Source of the DNA: Cupriavidus sp. D384
GTDB lineage: Bacteria; Pseudomonadota; Gammaproteobacteria; Burkholderiales; Burkholderiaceae
Direction: 5' to 3'
Length of the DNA stretch: 64,000 nt
Assembly: GCF_001652915.1 (NCBI RefSeq)
Contig: NZ_BBQI01000095.1
Coordinates: 62,001-126,000, forward strand
Below the pieces are notes generated by a model. That model was not told the DNA's origin and ran no database searches. It saw only the letters and a program-made list of their open reading frames with translations. Positions within the stretch are counted from its first letter, which is position 1. Each line of letters starts with the position of its first letter. Shown piece by piece: positions 8,371-17,457 of this stretch. The translations under genes were made by a program, and so were the position numbers.

Positions 8371-9324
8371 ATGCTGACCTTCCAACAAATGATTCTGACC
8401 CTGCAGGCCTACTGGGACCGGCAGGGTTGCGCATTGCTGCAACCGATCGATCTGGAGGTCGGCGCCGGTACGTCCCACGTGCACACGTTCCTGCGCGCGA
8501 TCGGCCCCGAGCCGTGGCGCGCCGCCTACGTGCAGCCGTCGCGCCGGCCCAAGGACGGCCGTTACGGCGAGAACCCGAACCGCCTGCAGCACTACTACCA
8601 GTACCAGGTGGTACTGAAGCCGGCGCCCGAGAACATCCTGGAGCTGTACCTGGGCTCGCTGGAAGCGCTGGGCCTGGACCTGAAGCAGAACGACATCCGC
8701 TTCGTCGAGGACGACTGGGAAAATCCGACGCTCGGCGCCTGGGGCCTGGGCTGGGAAGTCTGGCTCAACGGCATGGAAGTCACGCAGTTCACGTACTTCC
8801 AGCAGGTGGGCGGCATCGACTGCAAGCCGATTACCGGCGAAATCACCTACGGCATCGAACGCCTGGCGATGTACCTGCAGAAGGTGGAAAACGTCTACGA
8901 CCTGGTCTGGACCGAGTGGGAAGAGAACGGCGAGACGCGACGCCTGACCTACGGTGACGTCTACCACCAGAACGAGGTGGAGCAGTCCACCTACAACTTC
9001 GAGCACAGCAACACCGACATCCTGTTCCGCCACTTTGCCGAGCACGAGGGCGAGGCCCGCCGCCTGATGGGCGATGCCGGCGAGAAGAACGAAGACGGCA
9101 CGCCGAAGCTGACCGACACCCGCCTGGCGCTGCCGGCCTACGAGCAGGTGCTGAAGGCGGCACATACGTTCAACCTGCTGGATGCGCGCGGTGCCATTTC
9201 GGTGACCGAGCGCGCCGCCTATATCGGCCGGATCCGCAACCTGTCGCGCATGGTCGCGCAGGCCTACTACGATTCGCGCGAGGCGCTGGGCTTCCCGATG
9301 TGCAACAACGGGGCCCGCGCATGA
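8371..9324 (+). CDS. glyQ: Glycine-tRNA ligase alpha subunit
   Basis: Catalytic alpha subunit of the bacterial alpha2beta2 glycyl-tRNA synthetase. The 317 residues begin MLTFQQMILTLQAYW, the typical alpha-subunit N-terminus, and contain the class II core (VAGAGTSHVHTF-like region EVGAGTSHVHTFLRAIG, then RRPKDGRYGENPNRLQ). An in-frame TTG at 8341 would add ten residues without a ribosome site; the ATG at 8371 matches the family. The beta subunit gene glyS follows, but with an exported-protein gene in between whose ATG overlaps this stop (ATGA). Confidence 0.96.
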   Translation: MLTFQQMILTLQAYWDRQGCALLQPIDLEVGAGTSHVHTFLRAIGPEPWRAAYVQPSRRPKDGRYGENPNRLQHYYQYQVVLKPAPENILELYLGSLEALGLDLKQNDIRFVEDDWENPTLGAWGLGWEVWLNGMEVTQFTYFQQVGGIDCKPITGEITYGIERLAMYLQKVENVYDLVWTEWEENGETRRLTYGDVYHQNEVEQSTYNFEHSNTDILFRHFAEHEGEARRLMGDAGEKNEDGTPKLTDTRLALPAYEQVLKAAHTFNLLDARGAISVTERAAYIGRIRNLSRMVAQAYYDSREALGFPMCNNGARA

Positions 9325-9941
9325 CGGCCCGCGTGCGCGGCGCGCTGGCACTGATGGCGTTTGCCGTGCCGGTTGCGCTGTCGCCTGCCGGCAGCGCGTT
9401 TGCCGCCGCGCGGACGTCGCCCGCGCCATCGCCCCAGGCGCTGTACCTGCCGTCCGACCTGACCAATATCTGCGAGGCGGATACCCAGGCGCTGCAGCAG
9501 GCCATCACGCGGCACTGGCGCCCGTCGCTGTCGTCGATCGACCAGTGGACGCAGCTGGTGCGTTCGTTCTCGTGCGACCTGTCCGGGTCGCGCGACCTCG
9601 GCTGGCACCGCGTGCCGCTGCGCGCCTACGAGAGCGCCATCCGCTACCCGCTGCAGTGGGTCGAATGGGAAGAAAACGGCGGGCGCTCGCGCCGCACGGT
9701 GCGGACCTACTATTCCGCCGCGCAGCTGCCCGCGAAGATCGATTTCTGGGTGGGCGGGCGCATCGACGAGATCCGCTACGACCGCCGGGCCCATCGCATC
9801 GACGCGCGTTTTCCGGCCGCAGGCACCCGCGGCGCTTCCGGCGTGGCCGTGCAATGCGCCTACACCACGCTGCAATTCCGCCAGCAGAACGGCCTGTGGC
9901 TGCTGTCTGGCGTGGAACCCAATCTCGCGCTGCGCTGCTGA
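9321..9941 (+). CDS. Exported protein of unknown function between glyQ and glyS
   Basis: 206 residues. The N-terminus MTARVRGALALMAFAVPV continues into GSAFAAA, a good Sec signal peptide with cleavage near residue 29, so the mature protein is probably periplasmic. It holds conserved-looking aromatic and charged stretches (ITRHWRPSLSSIDQW, WEENGGRSRRTVRTYYSAAQLP, SGVEPNLALRC) and several cysteines, including one at the very end. The start overlaps the glyQ stop by four bases, so it is translationally coupled to a tRNA synthetase subunit, an unexpected partner for an exported protein. No family recognised. Confidence 0.8.
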   Translation: MTARVRGALALMAFAVPVALSPAGSAFAAARTSPAPSPQALYLPSDLTNICEADTQALQQAITRHWRPSLSSIDQWTQLVRSFSCDLSGSRDLGWHRVPLRAYESAIRYPLQWVEWEENGGRSRRTVRTYYSAAQLPAKIDFWVGGRIDEIRYDRRAHRIDARFPAAGTRGASGVAVQCAYTTLQFRQQNGLWLLSGVEPNLALRC

Positions 9942-9971
9942 TGCGCGCGCCCATACCTGTTGGATAGATTC

Positions 9972-12095
9972 ATGTCGCAACCCATGACCGATTCGCTGCT
10001 GATCGAGCTGTTCACCGAAGAACTGCCGCCGAAGGCGCTGGCCCGCCTGGGCGAAGCCTTCGCACAGGGGCTGTTCGATGGCCTTGGCGCACGCGACCTG
10101 CTCGAAGCCGGCGCCGCCGTGACGCCCTTTGCCACGCCGCGCCGCCTGGCCGCCCTGGTAACCGGCGTGCGCCGCACCGCGCCGGATCGCGAACAGCGCG
10201 AAAAGGTGCTGCCGCTGACCGTGGCGCTTGACGCCAACGGCGCCCCGACCGCCCCGCTGTCCAAGAAGCTGGCCGCCCTGGCAAAGTCGGTGGGCGTGGC
10301 CGAGATCGACTGGCAGACGCTGGAGCGCGCCTCGGATGGCAAGGCCGATGCGTTCTTCTACCGCTACACCGCCAAGGGCGCCGCGCTGGCCGACGGCCTG
10401 CAGGCCGCGCTGGACGACACCCTGGGCAAGCTGCCGATTCCGAAGCTGATGAGCTACCAGCGCCCGGACGGCACCACGGTGCATTTCGTGCGCCCGGCGC
10501 ACAGCCTGATCGCCCTTTACGGCGCGGAAATCGTGCCGGTGTCCGTGCTCGGCCTGCCGGCCAGCAACATCACGCAGGGCCACCGCTTCCTGTCGCAGGG
10601 CATCATCGAGATTCCCCACGCCGGCGAATACGCGGGCCTGCTGGAATCGCGCGGCCGCGTGATCGCCAGCTATGCCGACCGCCGCGAGCGCATCCGCACC
10701 ACCCTGCTCAAGGAAGCCGGCGCCGACCAGGTGATCATGCCCGAGTCGCTGCTGGACGAAGTGAATTCGCTGGTCGAATGGCCCGTGGTCTATCCGTGCC
10801 ATTTCGAGGAAGCCTTCCTCGCCGTGCCGCAGGAATGCCTGATCCTGACGATGCAGACCAACCAGAAGTACTTTGCGCTGACCGACGCCGCCGGCCACCT
10901 GCGCAACCGCTTCCTGATCGTCTCGAACCTGGCCACCGACACGCCGCAGTCGATCATCTCGGGCAACGAGCGCGTCGTGCGCCCGCGCCTGGCCGATGCC
11001 AAGTTCTTCTTCGACCAGGACCGCAAGAAGACGCTGGCATCGCGCGTGCCGCAGCTTGCCAACGTGGTCTATCACAACAAGATCGGAAGCCAGCTGGACC
11101 GCGTGCAGCGCCTGCAGCAGATTGCCGGCCATATTGCCGACGCGATGAATGCCACCGGCGCCCCCGTCGACAAGGCTGCCGCGATGCGCGGTGCCGAGCT
11201 GGCAAAGGCCGACCTGCTGACCGACATGGTGGGCGAGTTCCCCGAGCTGCAGGGCACCATGGGCACGTACTACGCGCGCCATGACGACGAGGCCGAGGAC
11301 GTGGCGCTGGCCTGCTCCGAGCACTACCGCCCGCGCTTTGCCGGCGACGCGCTGCCCGAGGGCAATGTCAGCACCGCCGTGGCGCTGGCCGACAAGCTCG
11401 AAACGCTGGTCGGCATCTGGGGCATCGGCCTGCAGCCCACGGGCGAGAAGGACCCGTTTGCGCTGCGCCGCCACGCGCTGGGCATCCTGCGCATGCTGAT
11501 TGAAAAGCCGCTGGCGGTGTCGATCGACACGCTGCTGGGGCTGACCGAACAGGCGTTCGCGGGCATTGCCACCGTGAAGCCGGCCCGCGAGGCGATCTCC
11601 GACTTCCTGTACGACCGCGTGCGCGGCTACCTGAAGGACAAGGGCTACACCACGAACGAGGTGGAAGCCGTGGTGAGCCTGCGCCCGCAAAGCCTGCACG
11701 ACATCCTGGCCCGCATGGAAGCCGTGCGCACGTTTGCCGCGCTGCCCGAGGCCGAGGCGCTGGCCGCCGCGAACAAGCGCATCACGAACATCCTGAAGAA
11801 GACCGACGAGGCCATCGGCTCCGTCGACACGGCACTGTTCCAGGAAGCAGCCGAAGGCGCGCTGTTCGAAGCCATCGAACGCGTACGCCCGGGCGTGGAA
11901 GCCGCCTTCGCGGGTGGCGATTTCACCGCCGCGCTGCGCGACCTGGCCCAGCTGCGCGACGCCGTCGACCGTTTCTTCAACGACGTGATGGTGATGGCCG
12001 ACGACGCGAAGCTGCGCGCCAACCGTCTGGCGCTGCTGTCCACGCTGCACGGCCTGGCCAATCGCGTGGCAGACATTTCGAAGCTGGCCGCCTAA
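9972..12095 (+). CDS. glyS: Glycine-tRNA ligase beta subunit
   Basis: Beta subunit of the tetrameric glycyl-tRNA synthetase, which carries tRNA-binding and accessory domains. 707 residues from the ATG at 9972 (alternative ATG at 9984; in-frame TTG at 9960). It begins DSLLIELFTEELPPKAL, the family signature, and shows a central HD-like region (ADLLTDMVGEFPELQGTMG) and a C-terminal anticodon-binding domain with long helices (VDRFFNDVMVMADD). It follows the exported-protein gene by 30 bases and is presumably in the glyQ operon. Confidence 0.95.
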   Translation: MSQPMTDSLLIELFTEELPPKALARLGEAFAQGLFDGLGARDLLEAGAAVTPFATPRRLAALVTGVRRTAPDREQREKVLPLTVALDANGAPTAPLSKKLAALAKSVGVAEIDWQTLERASDGKADAFFYRYTAKGAALADGLQAALDDTLGKLPIPKLMSYQRPDGTTVHFVRPAHSLIALYGAEIVPVSVLGLPASNITQGHRFLSQGIIEIPHAGEYAGLLESRGRVIASYADRRERIRTTLLKEAGADQVIMPESLLDEVNSLVEWPVVYPCHFEEAFLAVPQECLILTMQTNQKYFALTDAAGHLRNRFLIVSNLATDTPQSIISGNERVVRPRLADAKFFFDQDRKKTLASRVPQLANVVYHNKIGSQLDRVQRLQQIAGHIADAMNATGAPVDKAAAMRGAELAKADLLTDMVGEFPELQGTMGTYYARHDDEAEDVALACSEHYRPRFAGDALPEGNVSTAVALADKLETLVGIWGIGLQPTGEKDPFALRRHALGILRMLIEKPLAVSIDTLLGLTEQAFAGIATVKPAREAISDFLYDRVRGYLKDKGYTTNEVEAVVSLRPQSLHDILARMEAVRTFAALPEAEALAAANKRITNILKKTDEAIGSVDTALFQEAAEGALFEAIERVRPGVEAAFAGGDFTAALRDLAQLRDAVDRFFNDVMVMADDAKLRANRLALLSTLHGLANRVADISKLAA

Positions 12096-12123
12096 GCTGT
12101 CTACAAGCCGCCCCGGAGCCGCC

Positions 12124-12726
12124 ATGCCACAGTCCCTGCCGAAGTTCGTCATCCTCGACCGCGATGGCGTGGTCAACCTGGACAGCGACCACTTCATCAA
12201 GACCCCCGACGAGTGGGTGCCGATCGCCGGCAGCCTCGAAGCCATCGCCATGCTGAACCAGGCCGGCTATCGCGTCGTCATTGCCAGCAACCAGTCGGGC
12301 ATCGGCCGGGGGCTGTTCGAGATGAGCGCGCTCAACGCGATGCACGAGAAGATGTACAAGGCGCTGGCTGCGCTGGGCGGCCGCGTGGAGGCCGTGTTCT
12401 TCTGTCCGCATACCGCCGCCGACAACTGCGACTGCCGCAAGCCGAAGTCGGGCCTGTACGAGCAGATCGGCGAGCGCTTTGGCGTGGAACTGCGCAACGT
12501 GCCCACCGTGGGCGATTCGCTGCGCGATCTTGAAGCCGGCGTGGCCGTGGGCTGCGTGCCGCACCTGGTACGCACCGGCAAGGGCCTGCGCACGCTGGAC
12601 AAGGGCGGCCTGCCCGCCGGCACGCGTGTCCATGACGACCTGGCCGCGTTCGCGCGCTGGCAGGTAGCCGAAGGGGCGCACAAGACCCCTGCCCCGACGG
12701 CCCACGCGGCGCAGCACGCCCCCTGA
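12124..12726 (+). CDS. gmhB: D-glycero-beta-D-manno-heptose-1,7-bisphosphate 7-phosphatase
   Basis: HAD-superfamily phosphatase of LPS core heptose synthesis. The 200-residue chain has motif I DRDGVVNLDSD (catalytic aspartates near residues 13 and 15), motif II SNQSGIGRG, the zinc-binding loop CPHTAADNCDCRKPKSG (one His and three Cys) and motif IV VGDSLRDLEAG. The C-terminal ~15 residues are Ala/Pro/His-rich and probably disordered. GGAG lies 6 bases before the ATG. It sits between glyS and plsC on the same strand. A phosphatase acting on a related sugar bisphosphate is possible, but the zinc loop favours GmhB. Confidence 0.9.
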   Translation: MPQSLPKFVILDRDGVVNLDSDHFIKTPDEWVPIAGSLEAIAMLNQAGYRVVIASNQSGIGRGLFEMSALNAMHEKMYKALAALGGRVEAVFFCPHTAADNCDCRKPKSGLYEQIGERFGVELRNVPTVGDSLRDLEAGVAVGCVPHLVRTGKGLRTLDKGGLPAGTRVHDDLAAFARWQVAEGAHKTPAPTAHAAQHAP

Positions 12727-12760
12727 GGCACCGTCCGCCCCCTGATTCTCGCCCCCATCG

Positions 12761-13522
12761 ATGACCTTTATCCGCTCCCTGCTGTTCGCGCTGTACCTGG
12801 TGGTGCTGACCCCGCCCTACGCGTGCATGTGTTTCATCGTCTTCCCGTTCATGAACGCGGAAAACCGCTTCCGCTTCGTACGCGGCTGGCCGCTCCTGGT
12901 GATCTGGGCCGCGCGCCTGATCTGCGGCATCCAGTACCGCATCGAAGGCATGGAGAAGATGCTGGCGATGCTGGACAAGCCCGTGGTGCTGCTGTCCAAG
13001 CACCAGTCGGCCTGGGAGACCGTGGCCTATGTGGCGCTGATGCCCAAGCCGCTGTGCTTTGTCTTCAAGCGTGAACTGCTGTTCGTGCCGTTCTTCGGCT
13101 GGGCGCTGGGCATGCTCAAGATGGTCCACATCAACCGCAAGGACGGCACCCGGGCGTTTGCCTCGGCCGCGAGGCAGGGCCGCGAGCGGCTCAACGAGGG
13201 CGCCTGGATCATCATGTTCCCCGAAGGTACGCGCACCCCGGCCGGCAAGGAAAACCCGCGCTACAAGAGCGGGGGCGCCCGCCTGGCCGTGGAGACCGGT
13301 GCCTGGGTCTTTCCGATGGCGGTCAACTCGGGCCGCGTCTGGCCGCGCAATTCGTTCATGAAGTATCCGGGCATGATCACGATCTCGATTGGCGACGCGA
13401 TTCCGTCGGCCAACAAGACCGCCGACGTGCTGAACCAGGAAGTGGAAGTCTGGATCGAGGCGGAGATGCGCAGGATCGATCCGGAAAGCTATCGCCGTGC
13501 GGGGAGCCAGGCCACCGCATGA
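12761..13522 (+). CDS. plsC: 1-acyl-sn-glycerol-3-phosphate acyltransferase
   Basis: Inner-membrane enzyme that acylates lysophosphatidate to phosphatidate in phospholipid synthesis. 253 residues with an N-terminal membrane helix (LLFALYLVVLTPPYACMCFIVF). Motif I reads KHQSAWE, that is HX4E in place of the textbook HX4D; motif II region FKRELLFVPFFGW; motif III FPEGTRTPAG; motif IV region VFPMAVNSG. The gene overlaps the next by four bases (ATGA). The Glu in motif I is, as far as I recall, seen in related proteobacterial homologues, so I do not read it as inactivation. Confidence 0.93.
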   Translation: MTFIRSLLFALYLVVLTPPYACMCFIVFPFMNAENRFRFVRGWPLLVIWAARLICGIQYRIEGMEKMLAMLDKPVVLLSKHQSAWETVAYVALMPKPLCFVFKRELLFVPFFGWALGMLKMVHINRKDGTRAFASAARQGRERLNEGAWIIMFPEGTRTPAGKENPRYKSGGARLAVETGAWVFPMAVNSGRVWPRNSFMKYPGMITISIGDAIPSANKTADVLNQEVEVWIEAEMRRIDPESYRRAGSQATA

Positions 13523-14415
13523 AGCTGCTGCGTCCCACCGCCGACCCCAACGCGCAGCTGGAGCTGCCGCTGGCCGACGCCACGCCGCCCGTCCAGCCCG
13601 CGCAGCAGAACCTGCTTGCGCCGGCGCCCGACGCGCTGCCAGGGACCGAGCGGGCCGGGGACCGAACCGGTGACGTCTGGCCGCCGGTGCTGCCGAACGG
13701 CCGCGTGCTGCAGGTGGGCGAACGGACGCTGCACTATTCGCTCAAGCGCTCGTCGCGCCGGACCATCGGCTTCACGGTGGATGATCGCGGGCTGTCGATC
13801 ACGGCGCCGCGCTGGGTGACGCTGCTCGATATCGAATCGGCCATCCTGGAAAAACAGCGCTGGATCTTCACCAAGCTTGGTGAATGGCGCCACCGCGAGT
13901 CGCGCCGCGTGCTGCCTACGGTGCAGTGGCGTGACGGTGCCGAACTGCCGTTCCTGGGCCAGCCGATCACGCTGCGTCTGGAATCCCCGGCCGGCGTGCT
14001 GTGTTTCGATGCCGATACGCGCGTGCTGCACCTGGCGCTGCCGGGCCACGCCGAAGAGCAGCAGATCAAGGACCGCGTGCAGGGCTGGCTGCAGAACCAG
14101 GCCCGCCGGTTGCTGTCCGATCGGCTCGATGTCTACGCGTCCAAGCTCGGCGTGCGCCATACCGGCTTTGCACTGACCTCGGCCTCGACGCGCTGGGGCA
14201 GCTGCACCGCCGACGGCAAGATCCGGCTCAACTGGCGCCTGATGCACTTCCCACTGTCAATGATCGACTACGTGGCCGCGCACGAGCTTGCGCACCTGAA
14301 GGAAATGAATCACAGCCCGCGCTTCTGGGAAACCGTGGAATCGATCTTCCCCGAGTTCCGCGACGCACGCGCGCGGTTGCGCGCGCATCCGCCCGAACTG
14401 CTGCCGACGTTCTGA
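13519..14415 (+). CDS. YgjP-like (DUF45/M48-type) zinc metallopeptidase
   Basis: 298-residue cytoplasmic protein with the zinc motif HELAH (VAAHELAHLKEMNHSPRFW), where a third ligand normally lies in the MNHS segment. The preceding SASTRWGSCTADGKIRLNWRL is the signature of the YgjP/SprT-related family. The first ~60 residues are Pro/Ala-rich and probably disordered, then a beta-rich domain (YSLKRSSRRTIGFTVDDRGLSI). Translation is coupled to plsC by ATGA overlap. Physiological substrate unknown in the family. Confidence 0.88.
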   Translation: MKLLRPTADPNAQLELPLADATPPVQPAQQNLLAPAPDALPGTERAGDRTGDVWPPVLPNGRVLQVGERTLHYSLKRSSRRTIGFTVDDRGLSITAPRWVTLLDIESAILEKQRWIFTKLGEWRHRESRRVLPTVQWRDGAELPFLGQPITLRLESPAGVLCFDADTRVLHLALPGHAEEQQIKDRVQGWLQNQARRLLSDRLDVYASKLGVRHTGFALTSASTRWGSCTADGKIRLNWRLMHFPLSMIDYVAAHELAHLKEMNHSPRFWETVESIFPEFRDARARLRAHPPELLPTF

Positions 14416-14420
14416 CGCGC

Positions 14421-14439
14421 GGGCCAGCCACCCTGGCCC
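14421..14439. terminator. Hairpin at a convergent junction
   Basis: GGGCCAG-N5-CTGGCCC lies between the metallopeptidase stop and the autotransporter stop on the other strand. There is no T-run, so termination is only a possibility. Confidence 0.35.
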
Positions 14440-14443
14440 TGGC

Positions 14444-17197
14444 TCACCATGCATAGCGCGCGCCCAGCCGCAGCGCGTATTGCCGGTACCCCTGGCTGCC
14501 CCACTGTCCGCCGATATTCCCCCAGCTGCTCCAGCCGCGTGCCAGCCTGGCATCCAGCCCCAGCTTGAGTTCGTAGCGGTCGCGCGGGAACAACTGCCCC
14601 AGCACGGTATCGTTGAACCCCACCGAAGCACTGGCCTGATCGTGCCACCAGTTCACGGTGGCGTACGGCTGCAACCGCCCGCCATCGCCACGATCCAGCG
14701 TGCGGAACAGCCTGACGCCGAGCCGGGTCATCACGCCGCTGGTGTCGCCGCCGTTGACCTGCGTGCCGCCCGGTTCGGTCACGCTGACGCCGCGATGGCG
14801 CAGCCATGCCACCTGCGCCTGGGGTTCGGCAAGCCATGATGACCCTGCCAGCGGCAGCGCCCACCCGCCTTCGATCGATACGTTCCACGCCTGGCTCCGA
14901 TAGCCCACCTTGGGCAACTGGTCGCCACGCACGCTGCTGTCGAACCATGCGTACTGGAACCACGTGTCGACATAGGGCCCCCGATCGGCGGCTGCCTGGC
15001 CGAACCAGGTGGCATACACGCCGGCGCCGTAGCCGTTCACCTCGCCGTGCGCCCGGGCGGCATTGCCCGCGGCCAGGCCGTCGGTCCGCACATTGCCGTA
15101 GCCCAGCATCGCGCCCACGTGCAGCCGGTCGGCGGCACCGAACAGCGATCCACGCGCGAAGTCGCCACCGCCGTGCAGGATCACCGTATCGGCACGGGCG
15201 CTGTAGTCGTTGCCAGGGCTGCCGCTTTCGGCGGTCTTGCCTGCCAGCCGCAGCCAGCCGGCGGGCGCCGACGAAAACGGCAACTCGCCCATCCGGTCGT
15301 GCAGGCTGTGCAGGAACAGGCTGGCCGCAGCGTACTGGTTGGCGATGTAGGCCGGCACTTCGGGCCGGTACATCGGCCGGGACGGCGTTGGTGGGGTCGG
15401 TGGCGCTGGCGGGGGTACAGGGGGATCGGGCGGCATCGGCAGTTGCTGCGATCTCAGATACCAGTTGCCGTCGGCAGGGTCACGCAGCCCCCCGCGATAG
15501 AGCTGGTACTCGTACGGCCCGGCCACGGCGCGCCCCGCCAGCGTGAAGGTGCCGTCCGGGGCGGCGCCGCCGTTGGCCGTCACGATAACCGGGATGCCCT
15601 GGTCCGTCAGGGCGCCCTTCCCGCCCGCATTGACGATGCGCAGTGCGGTGGTGCCGGTCACGCGGCCGGTATCGATCACGAGCCGATCCGACGGCGAGCC
15701 GTCACCGCCCAATGCCGCGGTCATTGCCAGTGTTCCGCCCTCGCTGTGGTAGCGCTGCAGGGTCAGCGTATGAAAAACCGCGTCGGTGGGTGCGACGAAC
15801 GCAAGCGTGCTGCCCAGGTTGTCGAGCCGCAGCAGGTTCGAGTTACCGGTGATCCACCATGTCGATCCGTCGCGCAGCGTCAGCGTTGCTGCGGCTGCGC
15901 TGCCGTCGGCGGCCGGTGCCGCACGCACCGCACCCCGCAGGTATGTGGCACTTGCATCGACATCCACGCGGAAGACCGTGGGGCCGCTGTCGATTGCCAG
16001 CAACAATGGCCCGGTGACGCTGCTGCCGGAAAGCACAATGCTGGCGGGGCCGCTGGCAACCCGGATAGCGGCCCCTTGAGGCGCGGAGAGCGTGCTCGCC
16101 GCCACGGTGGCGGTTTGCAGTGTGCCCGTTCCCGCGTCGGACAAGGCGAGCACACTGCCATCGACGCCCGTGCCGGTTGCGCTGCCGTTGACAAAGGCAA
16201 GGTGTCCGCCCTGCTCGACCTGCAACGCGGACGTACGCTCGCCAGCGGCCACCACCGCCGTCCCGTCCGCCGTGATCGTGCTGCCCGGACCCTGCACCGA
16301 CAGCCCAACGGATCGGGCTTGCATCGTCGTTACGCTGCCGCCGCGCAGCGCAATGGTGCCGCCGTCGAGCGCGCGGACACCGATGGCCGCGGGCCCGGCT
16401 GTTTCGATGGTGGTATTGTCGGCCTCTACGCCCGTCGTGCCCTGCGCGAAGATCCCGTACGACGCCGCGCCCTTGGTGACGATATCGACGTTGCGCAGCA
16501 CAATCGTGCCCTGGCCCTCTGCCGACCCGGAGCCGAACGACGCCTGGCCGGTGGTACGAATGGAGATCCGGCTGCCCTGCCCATCCACGACGACATTCGA
16601 CACGCCCGCAGTGAGCGCCACGCCCGGCGCCACGTCCCCGGTGGTGAGAATGGCGCTGCGGCCCAGCAGCGTAATCGCGCCAGCCGCCAGGCCCAGCCCG
16701 GCCGCCTCCGCCCCGTGCGTGACGATGGACGTATCGTGCAACAGCACCACACCGCCATAGTCGGCGAATACGGCATGGGCACGCTCGCCGGACGTCACGA
16801 TGTTGACCTGCCCCGAGATGCTGGCCTGTCCGAAGGCATGTACGCCGTTCGAGTGCGCGCCGAGCATCGTCAGCGTGCTGCCGGGCGCTTCGAAACGGAT
16901 GGCGCCACTGGATTCCGCGTACGCGCCGGTCGAATTGTCACCCTCGGAATGTAGCGATACCGGCCCGGTGACGGTGATCGATCCGCCGTTGGCGGCATGA
17001 AGGACCGAAGCATATCCGGCAGCGCCGGTGTCAAAGGTGCCGCCAGCAACGGTGCCGCGGCAATTATCTGCCGTGTAGGACGTAGCGGCAGGAGATGGTG
17101 GCGCACAGTCTGCGGCGTGGCCCGCGGACGCACCGAGCGCCATGGCCCACACGCATACCACTGTGCCGCAGGTACTGCCCCGGAAGCATCGCGTCAT
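14444..17197 (-). CDS. Autotransporter (type Va) with pertactin-like passenger
   Basis: 917-residue outer-membrane/secreted protein. A signal peptide (MTRCFRGS, hydrophobic core, AGHAAD) is cleaved near residue 28. The passenger (about 29-580) is made of short Gly/Thr/Ser/Ala-rich beta-strands with repeating turns (ALDGGTIALRGGSVTT and similar), typical of a right-handed beta-helix. A proline-rich linker (about 585-609, PPDPPVPPPAPPTPPTP) leads to a beta-barrel translocator from about residue 620, ending ...RLGARYAW. The terminal Trp after alternating residues fits a Bam recognition signal. No protease catalytic triad or RGD is obvious. GAAGGG precedes the ATG. The gene stands alone, transcribed against both neighbours, as adhesin genes often do. 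Function of the passenger unknown. Confidence 0.9.
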   Translation of the reverse strand: MTRCFRGSTCGTVVCVWAMALGASAGHAADCAPPSPAATSYTADNCRGTVAGGTFDTGAAGYASVLHAANGGSITVTGPVSLHSEGDNSTGAYAESSGAIRFEAPGSTLTMLGAHSNGVHAFGQASISGQVNIVTSGERAHAVFADYGGVVLLHDTSIVTHGAEAAGLGLAAGAITLLGRSAILTTGDVAPGVALTAGVSNVVVDGQGSRISIRTTGQASFGSGSAEGQGTIVLRNVDIVTKGAASYGIFAQGTTGVEADNTTIETAGPAAIGVRALDGGTIALRGGSVTTMQARSVGLSVQGPGSTITADGTAVVAAGERTSALQVEQGGHLAFVNGSATGTGVDGSVLALSDAGTGTLQTATVAASTLSAPQGAAIRVASGPASIVLSGSSVTGPLLLAIDSGPTVFRVDVDASATYLRGAVRAAPAADGSAAAATLTLRDGSTWWITGNSNLLRLDNLGSTLAFVAPTDAVFHTLTLQRYHSEGGTLAMTAALGGDGSPSDRLVIDTGRVTGTTALRIVNAGGKGALTDQGIPVIVTANGGAAPDGTFTLAGRAVAGPYEYQLYRGGLRDPADGNWYLRSQQLPMPPDPPVPPPAPPTPPTPSRPMYRPEVPAYIANQYAAASLFLHSLHDRMGELPFSSAPAGWLRLAGKTAESGSPGNDYSARADTVILHGGGDFARGSLFGAADRLHVGAMLGYGNVRTDGLAAGNAARAHGEVNGYGAGVYATWFGQAAADRGPYVDTWFQYAWFDSSVRGDQLPKVGYRSQAWNVSIEGGWALPLAGSSWLAEPQAQVAWLRHRGVSVTEPGGTQVNGGDTSGVMTRLGVRLFRTLDRGDGGRLQPYATVNWWHDQASASVGFNDTVLGQLFPRDRYELKLGLDARLARGWSSWGNIGGQWGSQGYRQYALRLGARYAW

Positions 17198-17410
17198 ACA
17201 GTTTCCCTTCTGTCAGAGAAAGCCTGTCGCGCGACCTTCGGCGCTGCCGCGCCGTAGTGGACCGGCGTAGGCATTCGTGCAGCTGTCGAAGCAATCGGGA
17301 ATGTAGCAACAGCGCTGCGTCCGCGCGAGCGCCACCGATGTGAAATTTTCCGAACCGCGAGTTTAGCGCCGCCCCGGCGGGGCGATCAGGCACGATGGCG
17401 CGGGCAGGAC

Positions 17411-17416
17411 TAAAAT
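17411..17416 (+). promoter_or_regulatory. Candidate -10 (TAAAAT) of gloA
   Basis: TAAAAT followed by GGCGG, 41 bases before the gloA ATG, consistent with a leader of about 35 bases that contains AGAAGG. Confidence 0.4.
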
Positions 17417-17457
17417 GGCGGACCCTGTTGTCTCAACAACCCCAAGAAGGTCCCCCT

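Noticed and set aside
9267..12251. 994-codon open frame antisense to glyS
   Set aside because: Same GC-driven artefact; no recognisable fold and lies over a conserved gene.
15047..16954. 635-codon plus-strand frame inside the autotransporter region
   Set aside because: Arg/Gly/His-rich shadow; the minus-strand gene has signal peptide, helix repeats, linker and barrel.
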